Origin: Gymnogyps californianus | Lineage: Eukaryota > Chordata > Aves > Accipitriformes > Cathartidae | DNA length: 64,000 nt | Assembly (NCBI RefSeq): GCF_018139145.2 | Contig: NC_059481.1 | Coordinates: 1,042,368-1,106,367 of the forward strand | Direction of reading: 5' to 3' | Shown: positions 38,093 through 49,524 of the stretch, in pieces | Position numbering within the stretch: position 1 is the stretch's first letter | Layout: each line of letters begins with the position of its first letter | The notes under the pieces: generated by a model | Told to the model about the DNA's origin: nothing | The model's database searches: none | The model's input: only the letters and a program-made list of their open reading frames with translations | Position numbers and translations under genes: made by a program

Positions 38093-38194
38093 CGTGACCC
38101 AGGGAAGCGGGAGGAGAGGCGGCCCCGGGGACGGAGCAGCACGCCAGGGCGGAGCAGGGCGGGCACTCACAACCGGCTCGCCGCCCTCCGCCAT
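31892..38194 (-). CDS. PATL2: PAT1 homologue 2, oocyte mRNA-repression factor (19 exons)
   Basis: Minus-strand exons: 38194-38171, 37560-37458, 37277-36961, 36754-36686, 36575-36510, 36104-35937, 35822-35736, 35224-35070, 34935-34852, 34769-34631, 34511-34391, 34309-34212, 33841-33797, 33637-33489, 33242-33083, 32735-32595, 32504-32407, 32330-32181, 31931-31892; 737 residues. PATL2 is the germline PAT1 paralogue (Pat1a/P100 in Xenopus), an RNA-binding repressor of maternal mRNAs. The N-terminal motif [12 protein letters not shown] (about 29-40) corresponds to the PAT1 DDX6-binding region. Residues 43-148 are extremely acidic. [54 protein letters not shown] and [14 protein letters not shown] match the conserved PAT1 domain. 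The protein is longer than human PATL2 (543) and closer to Pat1a. The exon 15 border at 33083 uses GC rather than GT. The final exon encodes a short unconserved tail ending AAMPC. Confidence 0.93.
38044..38092 (+). repeat. G49 homopolymer in PATL2 intron 1
   Basis: An uninterrupted run of about 49 G lies 80 bp downstream of PATL2 exon 1 (a C run in the transcript). The plus-strand flank is CAACCGCCACCG, so it may have grown from a GGT/GGC-type repeat. True length is uncertain. Confidence 0.9.
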
Positions 38195-38400
38195 GCCGCG
38201 GCGCCGCCCGCCTCCCTCTACGGGGCCGGGCTGCCCCCGCCGCCGCCTTTTACGGACCGCCGCCGCCGCGCCGGCGGCACCGCGCCGTCGCGCCTGCGCT
38301 TGCCGTACAGCATGGCGGCGCCCACTGCGCCTCCGCGCCTGCGCAGTCCCTTCGCCCCGCCCCCTCGGTTAGGCCCCGCCCACGCAGCCGGGACCGCTGG
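38093..38400 (-). promoter_or_regulatory. PATL2 CpG-island promoter
   Basis: CpG-dense sequence around PATL2 exon 1 without a TATA box. It contains CGCGCCTGCGCAG (38335-38346), a near-perfect NRF1 site, and CATGGCGGCGC (38311-38321), a YY1-like core. Both are typical of housekeeping or germ-cell GC promoters. Transcription start is inferred, not seen. Confidence 0.5.
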
Positions 38401-40240
38401 CGGTGCGTGGGGATGGAGCTGGGATGAGGGCGAGGTTTAATGGGGCCCCCCCGCCCCCGCGAAAGGGGGTGTAAAACTGCAAACCCCTGCCTTTTTCGGG
38501 GCACAGAAAACCCCAGCCCAGGTTCTTCCACTGCTCTCGTCGCTCCCTGCCAGCGAGGGCGTTTTCTGAAGCAATACCCCTCTGAGCGGTGACAGAAAAC
38601 CAGCAGGATGTGGTCGGTCCGGCTGGAAGCGCGCCTCAGAGATTTACAGCAGTAGAGTTGAAAGCACAGGGGAGCAAAACTAAAGGCGAAGATGCTGTAA
38701 ATCTCTGCGTCCCACGAAGCAGAGTGGGCTGCCCTCGTCCGCCCTAACACCGGGAGCACCTCGGTCATGTCAGGCCTCACCCACTCCTTAAATATTTTTC
38801 TCTGCTACTAAAAGCAGAAGCACCCTAAAAGAGGAAGATTTGGCTGTTCTAACCAAATCAGCGCGGCCTTCTAGAAATGTCATGTGGAAGAAACTCGTGG
38901 TTCAGCTTCTCTTTACAGGGAAAAGTCTGCTGGGCGTTGCTGGTTACACCAGAGTCACCTCCAGGGATTCCCGTCCCAACAGGGAGAGCCCGGGTGTCAG
39001 CGCGGAGAAAGGATCCATGTCCTGCAATCAGCTCTTTGTCTAATTAATCCTCCCGGAGCCAAGGGGATCGCTCACCTGGGCAGAGCCAGACTAGCCTGCG
39101 GGTCGGGCTCCGAGGCAGTGACCCCCAATGCCAGCTCAGCTGCTAGCACAGCAGTTAGGGCTTATTTCTGTGAGAGCCCTGAGAACCCTGATAAGGCTCC
39201 GACGGCAGCTGCGTCCCCTTATCTCACAGCGAAAACACTCCATGGCAGCTGTGTGGCCGCCGGCGCCGCTCACCGGGCAGCCGGGAAACCGAGCAAGAGC
39301 TCATCTTGGAGCTGGTCCGGGGGGGATTGATAACAAGCATTCACAGGTTTTTTCTTTGCTCAGTCTCTGCTGATTTACCTGCTGCCTTTGGGTGGGGGAT
39401 GTTCTCTGTACGTGCTTTATTGATTTAAGCTAGGTTTTTAAATGGGATGTATTAAGAAGGCAAGTCTTAAAGGGGCCCAGCATCAGAGGAGCTCCATGAT
39501 GCTGCTGTTTTCTTCCCACTAGTAGTGACTTTCCTTTCTTTTCTCTGTTGTTTTTTAACTTTTTAATCCTTACACAGCTGGACAGAAGACAACATACACG
39601 TATCTGCTCCCCAGTGTGAAACAGTGACTAAAGATAAGCAGTACATGACCTGTAGGACCACAAGCAGACAAGCTCCTAGGTGTATAAAATATCTACGTGC
39701 TCTTTAATACTGGTTCATTTTCCTTTTTTAACCTTGGTTTTCTTAATGCTGCTATTCAAAGCTGCTGTACTTCTCTCCTCCAAGCAGCGTTACAGGGCCA
39801 CTCAGAGGCGTGCCTAGCCTAGCTGGGCTTTGGTGCTCACAGGTTTTCTGGAGGAGGCACCAGAAAACCTCGTTCTTTGACCTTTAGGTTCTTGTGTTTG
39901 ACGTCAGGGAGTACGTGCTGTGCTCGAATGACAGTCAGTCCATCAGCCTTGCAGCCACCAGACTGAGACGCGCCCACACAGGCTTTGAAAGAGAGCAAAC
40001 TGAGGTTCGGAAAGGAAGGCAGCCAGGCTGCACCAGCGTAGGCTGTCGGCGCAGTACGAGCCCTGGCTGCAAAATCTCCCATGAAAGGTGGTTTTTACCC
40101 CCCTTTTGCTGAGGGGCAGGAGCCTGGCGAGCACCTTGTGCCATGACTTGCTCCCAGCAGGGGTTCCTGACCACACGTGTCCAGCTCAAGGCCCCGGGGG
40201 AACGGCTGCCCAGGCTCGGCTGCGGCACCACCTCACACCT
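38400..40240. other. Spacer between PATL2 and B2M, no gene seen
   Basis: About 1.8 kb of moderate GC. Open frames are short on both strands and none is recognisable. A T-rich segment (39530-39760) separates the two promoter regions. No interspersed repeat was recognised. Confidence 0.55.
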
Positions 40241-40465
40241 TTGATGCCTCCATCCCTGAGGGGAAGGCCGAAGGTGGGGCAGGCCCCGGGGCGGGAAAGG
40301 CCCCAGCACAGGGCTGGCCCGGGCCTGGGGCACAGCTACGGCAGCAGCCCCACCCGCGGCCGGGCTGCCGGCGAGGCTCCGGCTGGCGTGGCACCGGGCA
40401 GAGCCGCTGCCGGGCCCACCAGGGCGGCTCCGAGCCCGCCAAGTCCCGGGCGGTGCCTCAGGCCC

Positions 40466-40490
40466 GAAACGAAAACGAAAGCGAAAGCGA
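40466..40490 (+). promoter_or_regulatory. Four-fold GAAA interferon-response element of B2M
   Basis: GAAAC, GAAAAC, GAAAGC, GAAAGC follow each other directly (GAAA at 40466, 40471, 40477, 40483), about 180-205 bp upstream of the ATG. IRF and ISGF3 sites are tandem GAAANN units, so this is an unusually extended ISRE. B2M is interferon-inducible in vertebrates. Confidence 0.85.
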
Positions 40491-40543
40491 CGCTGCCCGC
40501 AGCGCGCACCGTCTAGCTCGCATAACCTCTCAGCTCCCTCTGC

Positions 40544-40611
40544 GCCTGGAGACTGATGACGCGCGAGCAATTCCACACCGCGATTGGCCGCGCGCGAGAG
40601 CGGCTATAAAA
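40544..40611 (+). promoter_or_regulatory. B2M core promoter: X-box-like, CRE-like, inverted CCAAT and TATA
   Basis: In order: CCTGGAGACTGATGACGC (40545-40562), resembling fused X1 and X2 boxes with a CRE-like TGACG; ATTGG (40583-40587), the Y box or inverted CCAAT; and TATAAAA (40605-40611). This is the order of the SXY module through which RFX, CREB/ATF and NF-Y recruit NLRC5/CIITA to MHC-I and B2M genes. The S box further upstream is not clear. The TATA box places initiation near 40635. Confidence 0.7.
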
Positions 40612-40672
40612 GGCGGCGGGCGAGGGGGCCGGGCTAGTCTGTGAGAGCAGGGGAGCGAAGCGGCTGGCAGCC

Positions 40673-42042
40673 ATGGAGCTGGCGCTGAAGGTGGGGGTCC
40701 TGGTGCTGATAGCGCTGGTCCGCCCGGGCGAGGCGCATGGTGAGTGCCCGGGGCGGCGTGGAGGGCCCTGCTGGGGGTGAGGGGGGTGCTGTGAGGGGCC
40801 CGGTACCGGGGGAGGGGGGCGGTGAGGGCCCTGGTACCGGTGTGAGCCGGGGGGGAAGTGCTGTGAGGGGCCTGGTACCGGGGGAGGGGGGCGGTGAGGG
40901 CCCTGGTACCGGTGTGAGCCGGGGGGGAAGTGCTGTGAGGGGCCCGGTACCGGGGGAGGGGGGCGGTGAGGGCCCTGGTACCGGTGTGAGCCGGGGGAGA
41001 AGTGCTGTGAGGGGCCCGGTACCGGGGGAGGGGGGCGGTGAGGGCCCTGGTACCGGTGTGAGCCGGGGGGGAAGTGCTGTGAGGGGCCCGGTATCTGTTA
41101 CCGTGCCCGAGTGGGTGGGCCCTGGCTTCTCCGAGGCGGTGCCCGCTGCAGACCTGCTTCTCACTACCCCTTTAGCCTCTTCTCTAGCGGCACCGAAGGT
41201 GGAGGTGTACTCCCGCAAACATGTCGCACTTGGAGAGGAAAACGTCCTCAACTGCTTCGTGAGTGGTTTCCACCCTCCGAAGATTGACATCACCCTCCTC
41301 AAGAATGGGGAGCCCATGAGCGGCGTGAAGTACGCGGACATGTCGTTCAACGAGAAGTGGTATTTCGAGCGCCTGGTGTATGTGCCATTCACCCCCAAGA
41401 AGGACGACGTCTACGTTTGCAGGGTGGCCCACTCTGCCTTCAGAGAGCCGCAGTCTTTCCGATGGGGTATTGTGTGCCTTCCTCTTCAAGCTTTGCCGCC
41501 GTTCATGTGCAGAAGCCAGAGCTCGTTAATTTATATCCACAGTGTCTCTGTTCCCCTTCTTAGGAAACGGGGTGCTATAATGGGGTGGATTTTGAAGGTC
41601 TTGTGCTATAGATGGAAAATTAACTTAATTTCAGCTGGGCTGCTGAAAAGGCTGTGTATGTGTACCCATGAAAGAGTTCGTTAATAGCAGACAGGGAAGA
41701 CTTGCCTTGGTATTATCTGTGGGTATTTGGTTGTGCTGTGTCTGACGACTCTTAGTGGAGCACTCTGGTCTCTTTCTAGGTGAACTTGCGTAGAAAGAGA
41801 TGGGTCATGCAGTGATTTTTGGCTTTATATTTGGTGAATATAAAGAAGGATATAGTGGTTGGGACTCATCGTGGTGACGCAGCCTGCTACAGCAAGCGCG
41901 CAGCCAAGCATGGGCAGCTCTCTGGTTGCTGCACTGGGGCTGTGTCCAGCAGGGGTGGGCTTGCAGTGATGGGAGAAACGGCATGCTGTTCACCCCGAAA
42001 CCTAACGCTCTGCCCTTCTTTCTTGCAGATGCAGACTTCTAA
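40673..42042 (+). CDS. B2M: Beta-2-microglobulin, MHC class I light chain (3 coding exons)
   Basis: Coding exons 40673-40739, 41188-41466 and 42029-42042 give 119 residues, the chicken length. Exon 3 continues as UTR to 42063 and exon 4 (from 43862) is entirely untranslated, the same layout as in mammals. Residues 1-22 are a signal peptide (hydrophobic [10 protein letters not shown], cleavage near EAH/AAP). The mature C1-set Ig domain has the disulfide cysteines C45 (VLNCF) and C100 (VYVCRVAH), the [15 protein letters not shown] strand-turn, and ends FRWDADF, equivalent to chicken KWDPEF. B2M is secreted or surface-bound with MHC-I heavy chains and is needed for their export. The promoter has an extended ISRE and SXY-like boxes. 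Intron 1 carries a 72-bp minisatellite. Confidence 0.97.
40789..41092 (+). repeat. 72-bp minisatellite in B2M intron 1
   Basis: Units starting CTGTGAGGGGCC recur exactly every 72 bp at 40789, 40861, 40933, 41005 and 41077 (four full copies plus a partial). They differ by single bases, for example cCcGG/cCtGG. Each holds GGTACCGG twice. Because 72 is a multiple of 3 and no unit has a stop in one frame, the whole intron stays open. Confidence 0.95.
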
Positions 42043-43861
42043 GCTGTGTCTGGAACAATCATGGTGAGTTGCGCTGATGCTCCATGCTGTGCTGATAAGG
42101 GGAACGTGGACTGCTTTCTGCAGGGGGGAAGTGTGTAGCTTGCAGAGTTGAGGAACAAAAGCAACCACCCCCCCAAAAAAAGAAAATACAGTGTTGCTGC
42201 TGACTGGGAGCAGGGCTGTTCCCACACCCTTTCTACCCACTGTTTAGGCCAGTTCTCAGCCATACCTTGCCTACAAAAGTCTCCTTTGCTCAAAAGAAAG
42301 GAGCCCCTTGGAGCAAAACTTCCCTGCATGTCTTTGGTGTGTCTGCCAGATGATCATTCAGAGTTGTCACATGTCTTCTAGTGGTTCTCCAGACCCCGGT
42401 GCTATCCTCTCTCTGGTGAGGAGGAAGTCGCTGTACCTGGAAATCCCCGTGACATGGGGAGAGGCAGGCTGGTTAACCCTGCGGCAGGCAGCTTGTCGGC
42501 TCGGTAATGTGGGATTTGAGGCACAAATCGGTGCCTTGCTGCCAAACCAGAAGCAGTCTTGGTTTTATTTGCTGGTGTCTCGCAGTCTGAGGGCTCCAGG
42601 TTCTTCAAATGATCTGGGCATAACTGATCTGGATTTAGCAATTGGGTAAATCCTAGTTTAACCCTTGATAGGGAAAAGAAAACTAAAGATATGTGGCCTA
42701 GCTGACATAGTTGCAATGCTGGTTGAAACACCTTAGTTATGTACCCTGGTAGAGGCTGGATAATTATTAACTGTGCCCAGGACAAGCCTTGCCAAGACCT
42801 CACTTGAAATGCCCCTCACATTGGACCAGAAGATGTTATTGATGGCTTTTAGACTGAGATAGAATCGTAGGTCGAACGAACTTCGTAAATTGGAAAAACT
42901 GCCTTGGGCTTTTCTCTTTGGGAAGTTGTAGATGGACCAGAGTCCTTTACTTCTCACTGTCTAATGCTGCTCTCCCTCTAAAGCTCTCCAGCCCTTCCTT
43001 GCTGTAGAGCAGCAAAGGCTAGGAGGGGTGTTAGGCTTGCAGGGACAAGAGAAAATGAAGGTCAGTTGACCATCCTTCTACTGGGGGACAACAGAAAAAG
43101 ATATGCTCTTAACTTGCAGCAGAAAAGCTGAGGGGTGATATTGGGGGCTGGGGAAAGGCTCAAGAGATCCCCCAGAGCCAGAAATGGCTGGATTGGAAGG
43201 ATGTTTAGAAGGGAAACCATAAGTGCTTAAGTGTTTGCTTTGAACTGTTGCTTGAGACAGGATGCTGAGGTAAACGGACCCGTGATTTGATACAGTACAG
43301 ACACTTCTAGGTAACAGAGCTCTGAAAAATTATACACAGCCGCTCTTCTGGTTTGTCACTCGCTTTTGGGCAGCGGGGATGGAAACCTGGCCCCAGGGCA
43401 GGGTCTGGGGTGCGCTGTGCCCACGCAGCAGCGTGGCGTGCAGCAGCTTTGGTGGGACGTCGGCGTAAGGGTCACTGATGGCGAGGGATGCCAAGCTTGG
43501 TTGGAGGTGGGACATTGGTGACTTCGCTAGAGTCTGCGGACAATGGTTTACTGAGCTGGGGCGGAGCAGTTGAGAGCAGGATAAAGGAAGAATATCCGTG
43601 CAGCTGGTGCTTGGGGTGGAGTGCAAGGATCACCTTGGCAGAGGATTGCTGCTTGAACTCTGAACCCCCACTGAAGAGGGGACATAAAAGCAGTTTCTGC
43701 AGGATTTTTATCTAAATATAATTGGAAGGTGGGTCGGTCTGCCTGCAGCTGGGACTCTGCAGTTGGAGTTCCCTCATGGAAAACACTTCCCCCCCCCCCC
43801 AAACTAATGACAGTTGAAGGTGTGAACAGTGACTGATGTCAATCTCCTCTCCCCTATGCAG

Positions 43862-44000
43862 GTCTGAAAAATTCTGCCTTGCAAGTCAAAATCTTCCTGA
43901 GCTTCTGTCCTTTCTTCATGTCTCACTTGTGGGTATGATGAAGAGCAGCAATTGTCTTCATTGCAGAATTCCTTCTTTAATAAAGCTTATCATTAAAATA
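43862..44000 (+). other. B2M untranslated last exon and poly(A) signal
   Basis: An acceptor CCCCTATGCAG ends at 43861, matching the non-coding last exon of other B2M genes. AATAAA lies at 43979-43984. A second AATAAA at 44121-44126 could serve as a distal site. Confidence 0.7.
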
Positions 44001-44736
44001 CCGTTTACCCAAAGCAGTACGCAAGCTAGGCTGCTTCTTTTTTGAGCACGTAGCTATAAAAGTCTGCATTACTGATTAAAAAAACAATTGTAGCTCTGAA
44101 TTGTACAGGATTTTTATCTAAATAAAATTGGACTCCTCCAGTGGGGTCTTTAAAATGTTTCTTCAGAGTCATATGACAACCCGAGCTGAGTTCATGGGCT
44201 CCGATGGCCGCTGGGTTGTGGGGGGGTCTGGAGTGTGGTGGCACTGCGCTCAGTTGCACTTTTTTTATTCTGCTGAGAAGGTGCAGGAACACTTTTCCAT
44301 CAAAAAAAAGACGACTGACTGACTTAAAGGTTTCTGTGGGATCTGCCTGGCCACGGGCTCCTGTGTGGCTCTGAAGGGAAGGCACAAGGTTTAACAAAAG
44401 GGACAAAGTAGTCTTGGGGACACTGGGTCTGATGTTAAAGCTGGATGAGAGCCCTCGTGAGGGGCAGTTTCAAACCTGTATGGCTTCCCTCAACGACCCG
44501 GGGCGGGGGGGGGTGGCCAGCCCTGCAAACGGCCGCTGCCCCTCGGGGCACCGCGCCTCTCCTCAGCGCCCGCCGCCCCTCAGCTTCCCGCCACCGCCCC
44601 TCAGTGTCCTCCCGCCGCCGCTGCCCCTCAGAGCTCGCCCCCGCCGGCCCTCAGCGTCCTCCTGGCGCTGCCCCTCAGGTTCCCGCCGCCGCCGCTGCCG
44701 CCCCTCAGGGCTTCTCCTCCCGCCGCCGCCACCGCG
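44001..44736. other. Spacer between B2M and TERB2, with TERB2 promoter island
   Basis: From 44001 to 44480 nothing is recognised except a short copy of a motif also present at 43701. From about 44500 the sequence becomes a GC-rich island with imperfect tandem units built on CGCCGCCCCTCAG (44560-44720), ending at the TERB2 ATG. In human, TRIM69 sits between B2M and TERB2; there is no room for it here. Confidence 0.6.
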
Positions 44737-47700
44737 ATGTTCCGGGGCCACCGCGCCTGGTTCTCGCAGAGCGTCAGCCCGGGACCACGGGAGCTGTGGG
44801 GTGAGGGGTCCCGCTGGCACCCCGGGGATGAGCCACAGGGGGCACGGAGCTGACACATGCCCTTGGTGGGGCTGAGCAGTGGGGGCACGGCCCTCTCACA
44901 CCTCAGTGGGGCAGAGCAATGGCGGCACAGCCCTGTCACCCCTCGGTGGGGCAGAGCCGGGCTGAGCCCCCCACAGCAGGGCAGAGCATGGGTTTGGCAG
45001 GTCCCCCCCAGTGCCAGGGCAGGCCATGGTGCCCCCACACTTAGGAAAAGTCCAGAAGAGTCCTCAATGGGGCAGTGGGAGACGCACAGCCATGGGGGGA
45101 CCCATCACAGCTCCCACTTTGGGCCTCGGCCCTGTGGCCCCACAACCAGCTGTCCCCATCCCAGGTCACCCCAAGGTGGGGACCTGTTGGGGTGTCCACC
45201 TTCCTCCTCACCCCCTTTTCCCCCCCCACAGCGGCCGGCGGCGGGGTGCTCACCCACTGGCAGGACGCCGACTACCTCTTCAGCAGCGATGCTGCCCACC
45301 CGGACACCCGCAGGTAGGCTGTGTCCCCCAGCTGTCCCGTCCCCCGCCATGTCACCCCCATGCTGGCAGCACCCTCCTTGCTTGGGAGATGCCTGTGGCC
45401 CTGTTTCACGCTCACATTGAGCCCTCTCCACGCGATGTCTGTAGAGAGCAAAAGATCAACGAAGGTGTAGATAACGGTTTTAATGTATTTATTTAAAGTA
45501 TTTAAGGGATGCTGACATCCTTTAAAAGTCAGGGGGGTGGTTTTAAAGTGCCTGGTACAGGTCTGCTGGGGTTTTACCGCTTAGTGGGGTCTGAAAACTC
45601 ACACTCACACTAAACCATAGCTAGACGACAAAACAGAAAACGGCTCCAAAAACCATCCATGTGTTAGGCTGGCTTAACTCCGATGTAAATTGAACTAATT
45701 GCACTGGTTTTCTCGCTACCTTTGAATTGATCTACTGGAAAACTCGGGGTCTAAAATAGAGGCGACACCATGCCCAAGGAAGGAACCAGGTGCTAAAAAG
45801 CCAGTGCAACTTAACTCTGAAAGCAAGTGTGGGGGTAGAAATGACTGGAAAAGGGCTGAATTGCTATGTTCCTTCTGCTTGCTTAATATAAAAAATCAGA
45901 GAGCTCAAGAACAAATATAAGGAAAGGATATTCAGGGTCTTCCTCCAGCTAGTGAATATTTATATGTATTCAATATCATGTAAGTATATTTATCTGAAAG
46001 GGAACTGCAATGTTTTCTCACAATGCTCTGCAGCAGGCTTTGCTAGGCTGGACTAAGCAGCTTCTTTTAACACATGATTGCTTAAAACTGGCTTAGATTT
46101 TTGTAATCCCTCAGCCACCCACTCCAGCTGCGGGAGGGGAATCCCGAGAAACCCGGACTAATGACCCTCCTTCTGCCACAGCATCCCGCCGGACTGGGTT
46201 GGTCCCCCAGGGGGAATTATATATTTATATAAAATATATATTCAATGTATATATTCAGATTATTTCTTGGGAAAAATATAATCATTATCCATACCCTTAA
46301 ACCTGGCAAATGATATTTAATTCCCCTCTAAGGAGGACAGTGAGTGCTCGAGCATCCTCCACCCACCCTTCCTCCCTCAGCTGTTGTGCCACTGCTGTTT
46401 GGGGACCGCGCCATGAGCCTGAGCAGGGACCAGCGGGGTTAAGAATAAAAAAATAAAAATCACGTTTTCCCCCTCACCGAAGAACCAGTCTCATCTTGAG
46501 AGCAGAGTGCAGAGTGGTGCCATTTAGTCCCTAAAAATACATGTTTACCTGGTCCCCGGTGTCCTTCCTCCAGGCTGCTCTCAGGCAGTGCCAGCAGCCG
46601 CGACCGTAACGGGACATTGCTGGTAGAGTCTCATAGTTAGAAAATTACAGAAAATTCGGTGCTTTTGGCAAAAATATCGGAGCAGGTCAGTTTTAATGAC
46701 AATATCCCTCTAAACTTTTTGTTTTGGTTTTTTTCAGGTTTACCTTTGGAAACCAGCTATCTTTTTTCTCTTCCAGAATACACAAGAGCCTCAATTACTT
46801 GGAGGGCAGAGCTACGGTCTTTCACTCCCGTTACCTCTCTGCGTGGGCGAGCACTGATGCGGGAGCAAAGCCGTCGGTGGCTCTGGGCCACTTTGTCCTG
46901 CCACCCGCCTGCCTGCAAGAAGGTCAGGGGAAAAAAAAACATCAGGGGTTTGCTGCCCTGGGGGTTCCCCCATGAGCGCAGCCTTTTAGGGGTGCAAACC
47001 AGAACCTCCAGTTACTTCTCCTCTAGGTGGAGGGAATTTCCTTCTGCTGGGAGCGATTCTTCCTCCCCAGAGCCAGAGGATGCTCCATCTATTATATTCT
47101 CCATCTATTATCATAGAATCACAGAATGGTTTGGGTTGGAAGGGACCTTAAAGATCACTAGTACCAACCCCCCTGCCATGGGCAGGGACACCTTCCACTA
47201 GACCAGGTTGCTCAAAACGCCATCCAGCCTGGCCTTGAACACTTCCAGGGATGGGGCATCCACAACTTCTCTGGGCAACCTGTTCCAGTGCCTCACCACC
47301 CGCACAGTGAAGAACTTCTTCCTTACATCTCATCTAAATCTACCCTCTTGCAGTTTAAAGCCATTGCCCCTTGTCCTATCATGACATGCCCTTGTAAGAA
47401 GTCCCTCTCCAGCTTTCTTGTAGGTCCCCTTTAGGTACTGGAAGGCTGCCATAAGGTCTCCTTGGAGTCTTCTCTTCTCCAGGCTGAACAACCCCAACTC
47501 TCTCAGCCTGTCTTCATAGGAGAGGTGCTCCAGCCCTCTGATCATCTTTGTGGCCCTCCTCTGGACTCGCTCCAACAGGTCCATGTCTTTCTTGTGCTGG
47601 GGGCCCCAGAGCTGAATGCAGTACTCCAGGTGGGGTCTCACAAGAGCAGAGTAGAGGGGGAGAATCACCTCCCTCAGCCTGCTGGCCACGCTTCTTTTGA

Positions 47701-49524
47701 TGCAGCCCAGGATACGGTTGGCTTTCTGGGCTGCAGGCGCACATTGCCGGGTCACATTGAGCTTCTCGTCAACCAACACCCCCAAGTCCTTCTCCTCAGG
47801 GCTGCTCTCAGTCCATTCTCCGCCCAGCCTGTATTTGTGCTTGGGATTGCCCTGACCCATATACAGGACCTTGCACTTGGCCTTGTTGAACTTCATGAGG
47901 TTCGCACAGGCCCACCTCTTAAGCCTGTCAAGGTCCCCCTGCATGGCATCCCTTCCCTCCAGCGTGTTGACCGCACCACACAGCTTGGTGTTGTCAGCAA
48001 ACTTGCTGAGGGTGCACTCAATCCCACTGTCCATGCCCCCGACAAAGATGTTAAATAATACTGGTCCCAATACGGACCCCCAAGGGACACCACTTGTCAC
48101 TGGTCTCCACCCGGACATCGAGCGGTTATATTGCATTAGCGAGCAGCGCCCTGCAGTGAGCTCCTGCCAGGGCTCCCGAGTGCCCTTGCTAGCACCTGCG
48201 AGAGGCAGGCAGCGACTGCTGCACAGTCTCATTATTTGATGCTCTCACAGTCATTTATTTTTTCATTCATGGCAGAAATCAGAAGGAAAATCGGTCATTT
48301 TATTTGGGAGCAGGCGAATGATTCACCTGCAGAACAGGTAAGATGAGAAATTTATACTACAGGAGGTGTAGCTTAAAAAAATATCAGTTGTATGAGCTTC
48401 AGGGAGCCTGGTTTTAATCCCAGACCCTCAGCCCAAATACAGGATCAAATCTTCTTGTGCTTGCTGCGCTGGGTGTGTCCCTCCCAGCGCGACATCCCAA
48501 GGGGGACAGCACCGGATTGAGCGCGGGACGCGCAGGAGGGATTTTCTCCCTCACCCAGACAGACGTCCCGTCTCCTCGGCGCATCCTTCCGGGGATGCCT
48601 ATCGCCGAGGTCTGAGCTCAGCCCTTTTGTGCAGCGTTTTCCTTCCCCATGCAGCCCCGAGACACTGCCCGCTCTCTTCTCAAAGCAACTTCTCGGTACT
48701 TTTGAAGTGAAAATGTGATTAGATTTAAAATTGTATTCTAAATTATGTTTGAAATCACAAGTCCTAAAAATACTGCGCTCTCAGACCATGTCTCTAGTGT
48801 TTTGCGGGGTACCCAGGACACAATTTTAACTCAACTCTGCATTGATACTCGCAGCCCAAAGAAAATCTGATGAACGAGCCGGAGACAGCAAGAAAAGACT
48901 GTGAGGAAGAAGTGGAGGAGGATGCGCTAGACCTGGCCGAAAGGTATGTTCCTGCCCTCAGTGGTAGGATTTGGACGCGCCCCCCAAATTTCAAGAGATC
49001 CCCAACGCACAGGAAATAACGCACAGGTTTTTGCCCCCCTTGATACAGCAGCGAAGAAGAAACAGGCTCCAGAGCACCTGCCCAGGGAGAATTTCCATAC
49101 CGTGCCCTCCAGGAATACCCGATGAACAACATGGTGACAGGTAACGTTCGGTGTCGGTAGAGTTTTAAGGAGTGGAAAATACGCCTGAAAACGATTGCGG
49201 ATGAAGCGGGGATCCCCCGCGTGCTCCTCGCTTCCTCCCGGTACTTACAGCCACGGAAATGCTGAGGGTGTGACTGGGAATCGCTCCCTTCCCCTCTGTG
49301 CTCTGCATTTTCCATTGTCCTTGTTTCGTCGGAGAAGAGGGCAGCTCCCCCGGTGAGACCCGCGCTTTCCCTTCGTAGGCTACGCCTCTGCTCGCGACAT
49401 GAAGAAATACGTCGGAGAGCTCCACGATTTCATTCCCGGCACCTCGGGCTATGCGGCGTATTGGATTCAGAATGAAATTAACATTTACTCTGACGTGAAG
49501 ACTAGAATGAAGAGAAAATTGTAA
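44737..49524 (+). CDS. TERB2: Telomere repeat-binding bouquet formation protein 2 (7 exons)
   Basis: Exons 44737-44800, 45232-45313, 46777-46922, 48276-48337, 48855-48943, 49049-49140 and 49379-49524 join in frame to 226 residues (human 220). TERB2 bridges TERB1 and MAJIN and anchors telomeres to the inner nuclear envelope in meiotic prophase. The N-terminal TERB1-binding region is recognisable: [42 protein letters not shown], then [12 protein letters not shown]. An acidic linker (about 119-165) is poorly conserved. The C-terminal MAJIN-binding region has [10 protein letters not shown] and [14 protein letters not shown], ending KTRMKRKL. Exon 3 to 4 splices over a CR1 LINE in intron 3. The stop codon overlaps a strong GTAAGT donor. 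I saw no AATAAA within 500 bases of the stop. Confidence 0.92.
46214..46262. repeat. AT-rich TATA-type tract in TERB2 intron 2
   Basis: About 50 bp built almost only of TATATTTATATAAAATATATAT-like sequence with partial dyad symmetry. It lies in an AT-rich 1.4-kb intron that contrasts with the GC-rich surroundings. Confidence 0.75.
47109..48130 (-). mobile_element. 5'-truncated CR1 LINE in TERB2 intron 3
   Basis: On the minus strand an ORF (48232-47330) encodes the C-terminal half of a CR1 reverse transcriptase: [19 protein letters not shown], then [32 protein letters not shown] and [14 protein letters not shown]. The element ends at plus 47109 with the standard CR1 3' terminus (minus-strand ATTCTGTGATTCTATGAT). 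The endonuclease and 5' part are missing. The catalytic FADD reads FADN and the frame breaks before the true ORF end, so it is inactive. The 5' breakpoint near 48130 is approximate. It is antisense to TERB2. Confidence 0.93.

Noticed and set aside
44001..44736. Search for TRIM69 between B2M and TERB2
   Set aside because: No RING, B-box or SPRY sequence is present and the gap is too small.
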